A DNA stretch of 64,000 nt from Clostridiales bacterium. GTDB taxonomy: Bacteria > Bacillota > Clostridia > Christensenellales > CAG-138. The stretch spans positions 1-64,000 of the forward strand of contig SFEL01000004.1 of the NCBI GenBank assembly GCA_004557245.1, written 5' to 3'. The notes beneath the pieces were generated by a model. The model was not told where the DNA came from. It worked only from the letters and a program-made list of their open reading frames with translations, and did not search any database. This document shows positions 15,991 through 24,528 of this stretch, piece after piece (position 1 is the stretch's first letter; the number at the start of each line of letters is the position of its first letter). Position numbers and translations under genes: made by a program.

Positions 15991-17442
15991 ATGCGAAACC
16001 TTACCATGATGACGGACCTTTACCAGCTTACCATGATGTACGGCTACTACAAATTCGGCATGACGAAAAACCAGGCTGTGTTCGATGTGTTTTTCAGGAC
16101 AAATATGCCAAACAGCGGCTATACCATCATGGCGGGCCTTGACACCGCCATAGATTACATAAAGAACATACACTTTGGCCCGGAAGATATAGAATACCTT
16201 CGCGGCCTGAAGCTCTTTGACGAGGGCTTCCTGAAGGTGCTGAGCGAAATGCATTTTACCGGCGAGGTATATGCCATACCTGAAGGTACGCCCGTGTTTC
16301 CCTATGAGCCCCTCGTCCGGGTAAAGGCCCCTATCATGGAGGCACAGCTGGTGGAGACTACGCTGCTCAATATAATCAACCACCAGACCCTTATAGCCAC
16401 CAAGGCCAGCCGCGTGGTTTACGCCGCAGACGGAGGCGCGGTGCTGGAGTTCGGCCTTCGCCGTGCCCAGGGCCCAGACGCAGGTACATACGGCGCAAGG
16501 GCGGCTATAATAGGCGGCTGCAGCTCTACCAGCAACGTGCTTGCAGGCCAGCTTTACGATGTGGCGATCGCAGGCACTCACGCCCACAGCTGGGTAATGA
16601 GCTTCCCAACCGAGCTGGATGCTTTCCGCGCATATGCCGATATATTCCCGGATTCCTGTATGCTGCTTGTTGACACCTACGATACTCTCAAGTCCGGCGT
16701 ACCAAATGCCATAAAGGTATTTGATGAGTTGAGGGCCAAAGGCCATAAGCCGGTCGGCATACGCCTCGACAGCGGTGACCTTGCCTATTTCTCCAAGGAG
16801 GCCCGCAGGATGCTGGATGCCGCAGGCTATCAGGATGCGCGCATATTTGCCTCCAGCGATCTTGACGAATACGTTATCCGCGAGTTGAAGGCACAGGGAG
16901 CCAGGATAGACGTATGGGGCGTGGGCACCAAGATGATAACCTCTTATGACTGGCCGGCGCTGGGCGGCGTGTATAAAATGTCCGCCGAGATAGTGGACGG
17001 CAAAATGACACCCAAGATAAAGATAAGCGAGAATCCAGCCAAGCTTACCAATCCCGGATATAAAAAGATATACCGCCTGTACGGCAAGCGGGACAATATG
17101 GCGCTTGCTGATATAATCGCCCTTGACGATGAAACCATAGACGATAGCAAGCCTATCAAGCTGTATAACCAGCATCATACCTATCAGACGAAGGTAATAA
17201 GGGACTTTTATGCGAGAGAACTTCTGGTGCCGGTATTCGTGGACGGCAGGCAGGTATATGAGAGCCCCGATGCATGCTCAATAAGGGAATACAGCAAAAA
17301 GGAGCTGGCTGCATTCTGGGAGGAATACAGGCGCATACTCAATCCTCACACCTACAAGGTGGATATATCCGATAAGCTTTATAACCTAAAGATGGAGCTT
17401 ATCCATGAGAACAGGGAAGAATATGAGCAAGAGGATTGTTAA
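15991..17442 (+). CDS. pncB: Nicotinate phosphoribosyltransferase
   Basis: PncB makes nicotinate mononucleotide from nicotinate and PRPP with ATP hydrolysis, in NAD salvage. From ATG 15991 the protein has 483 residues and begins with the family N-terminus NLTMMTDLYQLTM. The phosphorylated-histidine region GTHAHSWVMS (around residue 196) and GIRLDSGDLAYF are present. The in-frame open region extends back to 15862 inside lgt, but GGGGGATGG just before 15991 and family alignment fix the start. It sits 28 bases after lgt, and its end overlaps the next gene by 20 bases. Confidence 0.94.
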   Translation: MRNLTMMTDLYQLTMMYGYYKFGMTKNQAVFDVFFRTNMPNSGYTIMAGLDTAIDYIKNIHFGPEDIEYLRGLKLFDEGFLKVLSEMHFTGEVYAIPEGTPVFPYEPLVRVKAPIMEAQLVETTLLNIINHQTLIATKASRVVYAADGGAVLEFGLRRAQGPDAGTYGARAAIIGGCSSTSNVLAGQLYDVAIAGTHAHSWVMSFPTELDAFRAYADIFPDSCMLLVDTYDTLKSGVPNAIKVFDELRAKGHKPVGIRLDSGDLAYFSKEARRMLDAAGYQDARIFASSDLDEYVIRELKAQGARIDVWGVGTKMITSYDWPALGGVYKMSAEIVDGKMTPKIKISENPAKLTNPGYKKIYRLYGKRDNMALADIIALDDETIDDSKPIKLYNQHHTYQTKVIRDFYARELLVPVFVDGRQVYESPDACSIREYSKKELAAFWEEYRRILNPHTYKVDISDKLYNLKMELIHENREEYEQEDC

Positions 17443-17956
17443 GCTGCTTATAGCGGTCTCGGTATGCCTGCTGCTCACGGGCTGTGTGAACACGGGGGCG
17501 CATATCGTTCCTTCTGTAACCATTCCGCCGGAGTCTACGCAGCCCCCCGAACCTACCCCAAGCCCTACGCCGGAGCCGGTGCAGGTGGAGGAAATGGCGG
17601 ATCTCAGCAGCGCATACGATAAAAACGGATTGCTGATAGTGGGCGAAGAGCACTTCCAGCAGTACATATCCTTCAAAAATATTCAGGTGTACGAGCAGTG
17701 CGGGGATACATTTATGGATGCCGTTGCAGTGAACGAGTACCCGGATACATTGGTATGCGCGCTGAACATACGTTTTTTTGACGAGGATGGCATAGAGATA
17801 GCCTCAGGCAGGGTGCAGACCAGAGACGGCCAATACGTGCTTCGGCTGGAAAATGGCGACAATACTCTGTTTGCCCAGATAGATACAGACATGACACTTA
17901 CTGATAAGGAGTTCCGGCTGGAGTACAGCGAAGATCTGAACGTGCTGCCGGAATAA
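17423..17956 (+). CDS. Putative lipoprotein, function unknown
   Basis: A lipoprotein signal peptide (basic start, hydrophobic core, lipobox LLTGC) leads to a Pro/Thr/Glu-rich spacer and a domain of about 125 residues that looks beta-rich. I recognise no family motif. The start at 17423 gives a typical signal peptide and overlaps the end of pncB by 20 bases, suggesting translational coupling. An alternative ATG at 17405 adds six residues. Co-transcription with lgt, which would lipidate it, is notable but may be coincidence. Confidence 0.7.
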   Translation: MSKRIVKLLIAVSVCLLLTGCVNTGAHIVPSVTIPPESTQPPEPTPSPTPEPVQVEEMADLSSAYDKNGLLIVGEEHFQQYISFKNIQVYEQCGDTFMDAVAVNEYPDTLVCALNIRFFDEDGIEIASGRVQTRDGQYVLRLENGDNTLFAQIDTDMTLTDKEFRLEYSEDLNVLPE

Positions 17957-17969
17957 CGGGAAGATACAG

Positions 17970-18245
17970 ATGGATTACAAAAAGAGCCACAGGATACTTT
18001 GGATATGCCTTATAGGGGCGTTGGCGCTTTCGATAATAAACTGCGTGTTAGCATATATAAACGAAAGTGCTGCCATAGTGGGAATAGCGGTAGCGGTGAT
18101 AGTGGCAGCTGCCGGCATAATACAGGCTATAAGGTTTTTCCGCTGCCCGTATTGCGGGTGCAACCTGTACCTATGGGGCCAGGGGAGAATGCCTGAATAC
18201 TGCCCGGACTGCGGAGAACGGCTGGTATTACGCAAAAAGACTTAA
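17970..18245 (+). CDS. Small membrane protein with C-terminal zinc ribbon
   Basis: A 91-residue protein with two transmembrane helices (about 9-28 and 34-53), then a zinc-ribbon-like segment with CPYCGC and CPDCG, and a basic tail. The four-cysteine arrangement suggests one structural zinc. Function is not known. It is the last gene of the lgt-pncB-lipoprotein string, 13 bases after the lipoprotein stop. Confidence 0.7.
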   Translation: MDYKKSHRILWICLIGALALSIINCVLAYINESAAIVGIAVAVIVAAAGIIQAIRFFRCPYCGCNLYLWGQGRMPEYCPDCGERLVLRKKT

Positions 18246-18317
18246 ATGGGCTGAATAAAGCAGATGCCGTTCGGGATTGATTTTTATGTATATTGCCGGG
18301 CATATATATAAATTTCA

Positions 18318-18346
18318 TTGACTTTGAAAATATCATTTGATATAGT
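18318..18346 (+). promoter_or_regulatory. Promoter of the SCIFF cassette
   Basis: TTGACT at 18318-18323 and TATAGT at 18341-18346 with a 17-base spacer, in an AT-rich stretch 88 bases before the SCIFF start. Confidence 0.7.
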
Positions 18347-18434
18347 ATTTTAAGTAATAGTGGACGAATGCGTTTGCTTTGGCGGAAACGCCCGAACATA
18401 TATTAATCAAACCTGACAGAATGGAGATAAAACC

Positions 18435-18581
18435 ATGGAAAGAATCAAGACCATCGAGACCCGCAACCTCTGTGAGAGCGCAAGGAACGGCGGCTGCGGC
18501 GAATGCCAGACCTCCTGCCAGTCTGCCTGTAAGACCAGCTGCGGCGTGGCCAACCAGAAGTGCGAGAATAAGAATAACTAA
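18435..18581 (+). CDS. scfA: SCIFF precursor peptide (ranthipeptide)
   Basis: A 48-residue peptide of the SCIFF (six cysteines in forty-five) family. The conserved core with cysteines at 21, 24, 28, 32, 36 and 42 (CGECQTSCQSACKTSC region) is clear, as is the leader start MERIKTI. A seventh cysteine at position 13 is extra compared with the usual six. The maturase encoded next door forms thioether links between cysteines and other residues. The biological role of mature SCIFF products is not settled, although quorum-type signalling has been proposed for ranthipeptides. AATGGAGATAAAACC gives a good ribosome site. Confidence 0.93.
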   Translation: MERIKTIETRNLCESARNGGCGECQTSCQSACKTSCGVANQKCENKNN

Positions 18582-18598
18582 ACTTGGCAATAAAAGTT

Positions 18599-18625
18599 GC
18601 CGCCTGTTTCCAGGCGGCAGTTTTT
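18599..18625 (+). terminator. Hairpin between SCIFF peptide and maturase
   Basis: Perfect 8-bp stem GCCGCCTG / CAGGCGGC with a TTTC loop and a T run. Its position suggests partial termination, so that peptide mRNA exceeds maturase mRNA. Confidence 0.85.
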
Positions 18626-18653
18626 ATGTTACAGCCTAATAGGAGAGGCAATA

Positions 18654-20030
18654 ATGGTTCATCAGTATAAGCTCAACGGTTACAACATAGTGCTGGACTC
18701 CTGCTCCGGCTCCATACACGTGGTGGATGAGGTGGCATACGACATAATCGCCATGTATCAGGACAACAGCCCGGAGGAAATAGTGAAGGCCGTATCCGAA
18801 AAATACGCCGGCCGCGAAGACGTGAAGGAGAAGGACATACTGGACTGCATTGAGGACATAAAGGCCCTGATAGCTGCCGGAAAGCTGTTTACACCGGATA
18901 CATTCTCGGAGATGGCGGGCACCTTCAAGCAGCGCTCGGGCGACGTTATAAAGGCGCTGTGCCTGCACGTCGCCCATACCTGCAATCTCAACTGCGCATA
19001 CTGTTTCGCCAGCCAGGGCAAGTATCACGGCGAGCGCGCGCTGATGAGCTATGAGGTGGGCAAGCGCGCGCTGGACTTCCTGATGGAGAATTCAGGCAGC
19101 CGCACCAATCTCGAGGTGGACTTCTTCGGCGGTGAGCCGCTGATGAACTGGGACGTGGTAAAGCGGCTTGTGAAGTATGCCCGCAGCGTAGAGAAGGAAC
19201 GGGGCAAGAACTTCCGCTTCACCCTCACCACCAACGGCATGCTCATCGACGACGAGGTTATAGAGTTCTGCAATAGGGAGATGAGCAATGTGGTGCTGTC
19301 CCTGGACGGCCGCAAGGAGATAAATGACGCCACCCGTGTAGATTATGCGGGTAATGGCAGCTATGACCGCATAGTGCCCAAGTTCCGTAAGCTTGTGGAG
19401 GCAAGAGGCGGCAAGAACTACTATATGCGCGGCACCTTCACCCACGCTAATCCCGACTTTACCAACGACGTATTCCATATGGCGGATCTGGGCTTTACCG
19501 AGCTTAGCATGGAGCCCGTGGTCTGCGCACCGGACGACCCGGCTGCTCTGACCTCCGATGACCTTGAGATAGTAAAGGAGCAGTACGAGATACTTGCAAA
19601 GGATATGCTGCGCCGCGAAAAAGAGGGCAAGCCTATAACCTTCTATCATTACATGCTGGATCTTACGGGCGGCCCTTGCATATATAAGCGCATATCCGGC
19701 TGCGGCTCCGGCACAGAGTACATGGCAGTCACACCATGGGGGGATCTGTATCCCTGCCACCAGTTCGTAGGCGAGGAAAAGTTCAAGCTGGGCGACATAT
19801 GGAAGGGCGTTACAAACGAGGCAGTACGAAGCGAGTTCCGCTCCTGCAACGCATATGCCCGCAGGGAATGCGAGAACTGCTGGGCCAAGCTTTATTGCTC
19901 CGGTGGCTGTGCCGCCAACGCTTATCACGCTACGGGCAGCATACGCGGCGTATATGCTGCGGGATGCGAGCTGTTCAAGAAGAGAATAGAGTGCGCAATA
20001 ATGATGAAAGTCGCGGAAGAGGATATGTGA
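18654..20030 (+). CDS. scfB: Thioether cross-link-forming SCIFF peptide maturase (radical SAM)
   Basis: This 458-residue radical SAM enzyme matures the adjacent SCIFF peptide. An N-terminal PqqD-like recognition domain (about 1-85) precedes the radical SAM barrel with HTCNLNCAYC (Cys110, 114, 117 for the SAM cluster). The SPASM domain towards the C-terminus has CGSGTEYMAVTPWGD, CHQF and a CENC...CSGGC cysteine cluster for two auxiliary iron-sulfur clusters. I chose ATG 18654 because AGGAGAGG precedes it; the upstream open frame runs through the terminator hairpin. It overlaps the following decarboxylase gene by one base. Confidence 0.95.
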   Translation: MVHQYKLNGYNIVLDSCSGSIHVVDEVAYDIIAMYQDNSPEEIVKAVSEKYAGREDVKEKDILDCIEDIKALIAAGKLFTPDTFSEMAGTFKQRSGDVIKALCLHVAHTCNLNCAYCFASQGKYHGERALMSYEVGKRALDFLMENSGSRTNLEVDFFGGEPLMNWDVVKRLVKYARSVEKERGKNFRFTLTTNGMLIDDEVIEFCNREMSNVVLSLDGRKEINDATRVDYAGNGSYDRIVPKFRKLVEARGGKNYYMRGTFTHANPDFTNDVFHMADLGFTELSMEPVVCAPDDPAALTSDDLEIVKEQYEILAKDMLRREKEGKPITFYHYMLDLTGGPCIYKRISGCGSGTEYMAVTPWGDLYPCHQFVGEEKFKLGDIWKGVTNEAVRSEFRSCNAYARRECENCWAKLYCSGGCAANAYHATGSIRGVYAAGCELFKKRIECAIMMKVAEEDM

Positions 20031-21361
20031 TGGACACTCCCATACTCGACTTCCTCAGGCAGTATGCCGAACATGACTGGGTGCGCTTCCATATGCCCGG
20101 CCATAAGGGCAAGGGCATGCTGGGTTGCGCAAAATGGGATATAACCGAGGTATACGGCGGAGACGCGCTGTACGAGGCTGAAGGCATTATTGCCCGTAGC
20201 GAGCGCAATGCGACGGAGCTATTCGGCACGCAGCGTACCTGCTACTCTACCGAGGGTTCCAGCCAGTGCATACGGGCAATGCTGTATCTCGCCCTCAACA
20301 ACAGGCCGAAGGGCAATTCAAATGTGATAGTGGCTGCCCGCAACGTGCACAAGACCTTCGTATATGCCGCGGCTCTCCTTGATATAGAGCCGATATGGCT
20401 GTGGCCGGAGAGCAGCAGTTCTCTCTGCGGCTGCCCCGTGACGCCGGCAATACTGAAGGAAACACTTAATAAGCTTGATGCTCCGCCTGCCGCCGTGTAT
20501 GTAACCAGCCCCGATTATCTGGGCGAAATGGCGGATATAGGAGACCTTGCCAAAGTGTGCCACGACAGCGGCACGATACTTCTCGTTGACAATGCCCACG
20601 GAGCATATCTGAAGTTTCTGCCAAAATCGCTGGACCCGCTGGACCTCGGTGCAGACATGTGCTGCGCATCGGCCCACAAAACGCTGCCTGTGCTTACAGG
20701 CGGCGCGTACCTGCATATAAGCAGGCGCCTGCCTGCATGCTATGCCGATCAGGCAAAGTCGGCATTGGCCCTCTTTGGCTCCACCAGCCCGTCATACCTT
20801 ATAATGGCCTCGCTGGACGCCTGCAACAGCCTTCTGGCGGGAGATTACCCCAAGAGGATAGCGGAATGGGCAGGGAATATGGACTGCCTTAAACGGCGGC
20901 TCGGGAGCCGTGGGTGGAAAGTGCCCCAAAGCGACCCCCTTCGGCTGACCATACGAGCTACGGAGAGCATGAGAGGCACGGACATAGCGAAGCTGCTGCG
21001 CGGCGGGGATATAGAGTGCGAGCATGCGGACGCCGGCTACGCGGTACTCATGACTACGCCCAACAATACTTTAGAAGAGCTGTACAGGCTGGAAAAAGTG
21101 CTTGGCGAGTGCCGCAGCAGACCAGCAGAGCAAGAGCTGCTGTCCCTTGCCAAGGCGGAAAGGGCTATGTCGGTCCGGGAGGCGGTTTTCCGGCCCCACG
21201 AGGTGATACCGGTAAGCGAGGCATTGGGCCGTATATGCGGAGCTCCCGCCGTGTCCTGCCCGCCTGCGATACCCATTGCGGTGTCCGGCGAGAGGATAGG
21301 CAGGGAGGCCATTGAACTGTTTGAATATTACGGCATAGGTGAAGTAGACGTAGTTAAATAA
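20030..21361 (+). CDS. Orn/Lys/Arg decarboxylase-type PLP enzyme
   Basis: Group III-like (fold type I) PLP decarboxylase of 443 residues. HMPGHKGK at residues 21-28, VDNAHGAY with the PLP-ring Asp187, and SAHKTLPVLTGG with the Schiff-base Lys217 are diagnostic; the C-terminal domain is short. Relatives decarboxylate lysine, arginine or ornithine to polyamine precursors. The substrate cannot be told from sequence. The ATG at 20030 overlaps the maturase stop (TGATG), so translation is coupled to the SCIFF maturase. In Clostridia such genes also often neighbour tmk/holB, so the link to SCIFF may be only positional. Confidence 0.88.
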   Translation: MDTPILDFLRQYAEHDWVRFHMPGHKGKGMLGCAKWDITEVYGGDALYEAEGIIARSERNATELFGTQRTCYSTEGSSQCIRAMLYLALNNRPKGNSNVIVAARNVHKTFVYAAALLDIEPIWLWPESSSSLCGCPVTPAILKETLNKLDAPPAAVYVTSPDYLGEMADIGDLAKVCHDSGTILLVDNAHGAYLKFLPKSLDPLDLGADMCCASAHKTLPVLTGGAYLHISRRLPACYADQAKSALALFGSTSPSYLIMASLDACNSLLAGDYPKRIAEWAGNMDCLKRRLGSRGWKVPQSDPLRLTIRATESMRGTDIAKLLRGGDIECEHADAGYAVLMTTPNNTLEELYRLEKVLGECRSRPAEQELLSLAKAERAMSVREAVFRPHEVIPVSEALGRICGAPAVSCPPAIPIAVSGERIGREAIELFEYYGIGEVDVVK

Positions 21362-21368
21362 TAAAAAA

Positions 21369-21400
21369 TGCGGCACAGTTTGAAATGTGCCGCACTTTTA
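21369..21400. terminator. Bidirectional terminator after the decarboxylase gene
   Basis: Stem TGCGGCACA / TGTGCCGCA with T runs on both sides. It separates the plus-strand SCIFF operon from the convergent DUF6320 gene. Confidence 0.85.
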
Positions 21401-21410
21401 CTATTTCTTG

Positions 21411-22106
21411 TCAGATAAAAAATTTTCGTTTCACGCTTTCCCTAAGAGGCGGGCAGCAGGCGATGATGATGAGAGTGAGCCCAAGTATCAGACAGCACGC
21501 GAGGGGATATATGGACCATATCAGGCTGTCGTGGAGGCCAAAGGTGTAATTGAGCAGGTATTCCACCAGCACCATGAAGCCGCCTGTAGCTATGAGAGTG
21601 CCGGCGATTATATATAGATACCCGCGGCGCAGATAGTACATCAGCGCCACCGCGCCTACGGCGATTATCATGAGTCCCCCGGTGACGGGGAATGCGAAGG
21701 ACAGGAACCAATGGCCGCCTGTGGCGAAGTTTATATAGAGCAGGTATAGGCCTGCGGCGATAAAGTCCGCCGCTACGAATATCACGGGTATGGGGCGCCT
21801 GAACCACATTGGCAGTACGACTATCACATAAAACACCGTCAGCGCGCCGCCTACGTAGCCGGACCAGAGTATTCTGCCGTTGATCTTCCAGTCGCACAGC
21901 AGCGACGTAGCGAGGGGCAGCAGAAACAGCATGGTAAGTATGAACAGCAGGCCGGACCGGCTGGCGGTCTCCTGAGGTTTCCGGTCAACGGGGTACGGCT
22001 TTTCGCCGTCCGGACGCTTTATATACGGGTGAAACACCACAGTGCCGCAAAGCGGGCACTTTTCCTCGCTGTCGCTCAGTTCAACTCCACATTTTATACA
22101 ATACAA
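21411..22106 (-). CDS. DUF6320 family membrane protein with N-terminal zinc ribbon
   Basis: The 231-residue protein starts with a zinc ribbon (CIKCG and CPLCG, residues 3-21) followed by a cytoplasmic linker and six or seven hydrophobic helices. This ribbon-plus-membrane plan is that of DUF6320 proteins, which have no known function but are typically encoded next to alcohol-acetyltransferase/condensation-like proteins in Clostridia, as here. It lies 24 bases downstream of that gene on the same strand, so the two likely act together, perhaps in modifying a lipid or exported metabolite (inference). Confidence 0.78.
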   Translation of the reverse strand: MYCIKCGVELSDSEEKCPLCGTVVFHPYIKRPDGEKPYPVDRKPQETASRSGLLFILTMLFLLPLATSLLCDWKINGRILWSGYVGGALTVFYVIVVLPMWFRRPIPVIFVAADFIAAGLYLLYINFATGGHWFLSFAFPVTGGLMIIAVGAVALMYYLRRGYLYIIAGTLIATGGFMVLVEYLLNYTFGLHDSLIWSIYPLACCLILGLTLIIIACCPPLRESVKRKFFI

Positions 22107-22130
22107 AGCTCACGCCTTCCTTTCCTTGAA

Positions 22131-24296
22131 CTATGGCTGGTTGCTTTCGGCCTTTACGTGAAGGCCCTGATCCTGAAGCACCCGGAAAAAGTGCAGTTCC
22201 AGCTCAGGCTCCGTTATGTTGCGTATCATGTTAATATACATGGTACCATTATATGACAGCACGCCGCAGTTGTGGGGCGCCCGGGCCTGCACGCCTATTA
22301 TGAAGTCCATGCGGCTTATGTAGGGGCGCATAGCCTGTGGTACGGTAACATTGCCGAGGTTTGAGAGGCAGAGGCAGGACTTGCGCTCACCTACCGCGTC
22401 AAATACGGCCTTCATGGCGGCGTTTTTTATGAACAGCGGCATCACCTTTAAGATAAAAGCCTTTTCACTGCTGACGTTGGCGGCTATACGAGTACCCATG
22501 AGCTTTGCGGTGCAGTCCAGCCCCATGCGGTGATGGACTACTGAGCATATCTCCTTAAAACTGTAATCGCCAAGCTGAGGGTCTATTTCGGGGGTGACGT
22601 ACAGGGCGAAGTTGCGCAGGGTTCTGCTCGGGAAAAGCTTTCGGAGGTTTACGGGTATAAGCACCTTTACGGGGCGCCTGTGCCTACGGAAATGTACCTT
22701 TTCCGCCTGCAGGTCGAGTATAGCTTTCATCATAGCAGCGCAAAGGAACTCTGTAGCGGTGACCCCGTACTCCTTTGCCTTGCCGCGCACGGACTCCGCA
22801 TCCAGCATGAGCGTCACAAGATTCAAAAATCCGTCGGGCTCCGGGGTGCCTGAAAGGTGATATGCTGTTTTTTCCCGTCGGCTTGCCCGCGCATCCCCGG
22901 CAAACCTGAGAAAGCTGTCCTCCAGCTCCTCCTCGGAGGGCTCCTCCAGCCTGCCCAGAACACCGTCCTCCTTAGGTACATTGAGGCCGTGCTTCTGGTA
23001 TAGGTATTCGGCCAGCAGTGTCTTGAGGAATACCAGCGCGCCGTTGCCGTCGGTTATGGCGTGGAAAAACTCCACGGCTATGCGGTTCTTGTATACTATA
23101 ACCCTGAAAGCGCACTCGCGAACTTCTTTAAAGGGCACGTGGGCCAGCGGACAGGCTTTTTCGTCGCGTATGGCGGGAGCCTTGGAAAGCTCCTCGAGGT
23201 AGTACCAAAATGTGCCCCTGCGCAGCCGCACCGCCATGGAGGGGAATCGGCGCACAGTCACATCGAGGGCGGATTGCAGCACCGGCCTGTCTACGGGCTC
23301 GCTCAGGGTGGCCGAGAGCCGGAAAAAGTTGTTCCAGTTCCTGCGCCGGGCGGCGGGGTATATCTTTGCAGCGTTGTCCAGACGCATCCAGCGTAGCTTG
23401 CGCTCAGGACAGAGGCGTTTGTTCAAAAACTCGTTTATCGTGGCAAAATCGGCCTGATTTTCCTTTAACTGGTACAGCACGTAGGCGTGCCAGCGTTCCG
23501 GGGCGATGTGCAGACTGCTCCTGCAGCCGCATTGCAGCAGCCTTGAATGAAGCCGCCGGGAGTCGTCCAGCAATATCTCGTCGCCGCCCGCGAATATGAG
23601 AGAGGGCGGCATGCCTGTAAGGTCGCCGAATAGGGGGGACAGCAGCGGGTCCAGCCTGTCGCGGTCGGTTGCGTAGCACTGGGCGTAAAACTCAAGCACT
23701 TCGGCGGTGAGTGAGGGGTCGTTGTCCCGGTTCGTCTCGTAGCTTTCGCCGGAGCCGGTGAGGTCTGCCCAGGGAGATATGGCGATAACCCCGCAGGGCA
23801 TAGTCATTTTAAGCTCCTTGAGCTTTAAGCAGAGGGCGTAGCAAAGGCCGCCGCCTGCGCTCTCGCCGCAGAGCATTATGTGATCCCCACCGTAGCCCTT
23901 GCTAATGAGGTATCTGTACGCCTCCAGCGCGTCGTCGAGTGCGGCGGGGAAGGGGTGTTCAGGAGCGAGCCTGTAGGCGGCACAGAACACGCGCACGCCC
24001 TCTTCATCTGCAAGCGTTGCGGCGAAGCCCTTGGCGTAGTCGAGATCGCCGCAGGTATAGCCGCCCCCGTGCAGGTAAAGTATGACTCCCTGACGGCGCT
24101 CGTCCCGCGGTATGACCCATGCGCCCTCGAAGCGGTCGAAGGGATGATCACGCACCTTAACGTCCTTTTTATGCATGGCTTCCATAAGCTCGCCAAGCTT
24201 GTCCTGTCCACGGCGTATGGTTTCCAGTGAGCAGCTGGCAACCAGCGGCTTAAAGAAATTCAATTGAGAATGCACAAGTTTTGCCGGCAGTCCCAT
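22131..24296 (-). CDS. Fusion of HSL-type alpha/beta hydrolase and condensation/alcohol-acetyltransferase-like domain
   Basis: A 721-residue two-domain protein. The first half (about 1-295) is a hormone-sensitive-lipase-type hydrolase with the oxyanion motif HGGG (76-79), nucleophile GESAG (Ser146), Asp239 in GGDE and His270. The second half (about 305-715) resembles the condensation/alcohol acetyltransferase superfamily, with HAITDG at 412-417 taking the place of HHxxxDG. The first histidine of that motif is Phe here (FFHAITDG), which also occurs in acyltransferase branches. The fusion links ester hydrolysis with acyl transfer; substrates are unknown. It is co-transcribed with the DUF6320 gene. 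Confidence 0.85.
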   Translation of the reverse strand: MGLPAKLVHSQLNFFKPLVASCSLETIRRGQDKLGELMEAMHKKDVKVRDHPFDRFEGAWVIPRDERRQGVILYLHGGGYTCGDLDYAKGFAATLADEEGVRVFCAAYRLAPEHPFPAALDDALEAYRYLISKGYGGDHIMLCGESAGGGLCYALCLKLKELKMTMPCGVIAISPWADLTGSGESYETNRDNDPSLTAEVLEFYAQCYATDRDRLDPLLSPLFGDLTGMPPSLIFAGGDEILLDDSRRLHSRLLQCGCRSSLHIAPERWHAYVLYQLKENQADFATINEFLNKRLCPERKLRWMRLDNAAKIYPAARRRNWNNFFRLSATLSEPVDRPVLQSALDVTVRRFPSMAVRLRRGTFWYYLEELSKAPAIRDEKACPLAHVPFKEVRECAFRVIVYKNRIAVEFFHAITDGNGALVFLKTLLAEYLYQKHGLNVPKEDGVLGRLEEPSEEELEDSFLRFAGDARASRREKTAYHLSGTPEPDGFLNLVTLMLDAESVRGKAKEYGVTATEFLCAAMMKAILDLQAEKVHFRRHRRPVKVLIPVNLRKLFPSRTLRNFALYVTPEIDPQLGDYSFKEICSVVHHRMGLDCTAKLMGTRIAANVSSEKAFILKVMPLFIKNAAMKAVFDAVGERKSCLCLSNLGNVTVPQAMRPYISRMDFIIGVQARAPHNCGVLSYNGTMYINMIRNITEPELELHFFRVLQDQGLHVKAESNQP

Positions 24297-24437
24297 AGTA
24301 AGTTCCTTTCCAAGGGTGTTATCTTAACGGTTTATTATAGCATATAGCACCAATTTTATATAGACTTTACCCTAATGTGAAAAAACAGACAGCATATAAA
24401 GAAGCGAAAACGCAATAGGGGCGGTCTTTGGCAAAGC

Positions 24438-24467
24438 TTGACAGACGTTTCTATAAAAAGTTATACT
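24438..24467 (+). promoter_or_regulatory. Promoter of the proline iminopeptidase-like gene
   Basis: TTGACA at 24438-24443 and TATACT at 24462-24467 with an 18-base spacer, about 60 bases upstream of the start. The rest of 24297-24513 shows AT-rich sequence without a gene. Confidence 0.6.
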
Positions 24468-24528
24468 TTTTTATATAATCATAAATGATTGATTCCCTAT
24501 TTTAAAAAAGAATATGAGGATAAAGGCC

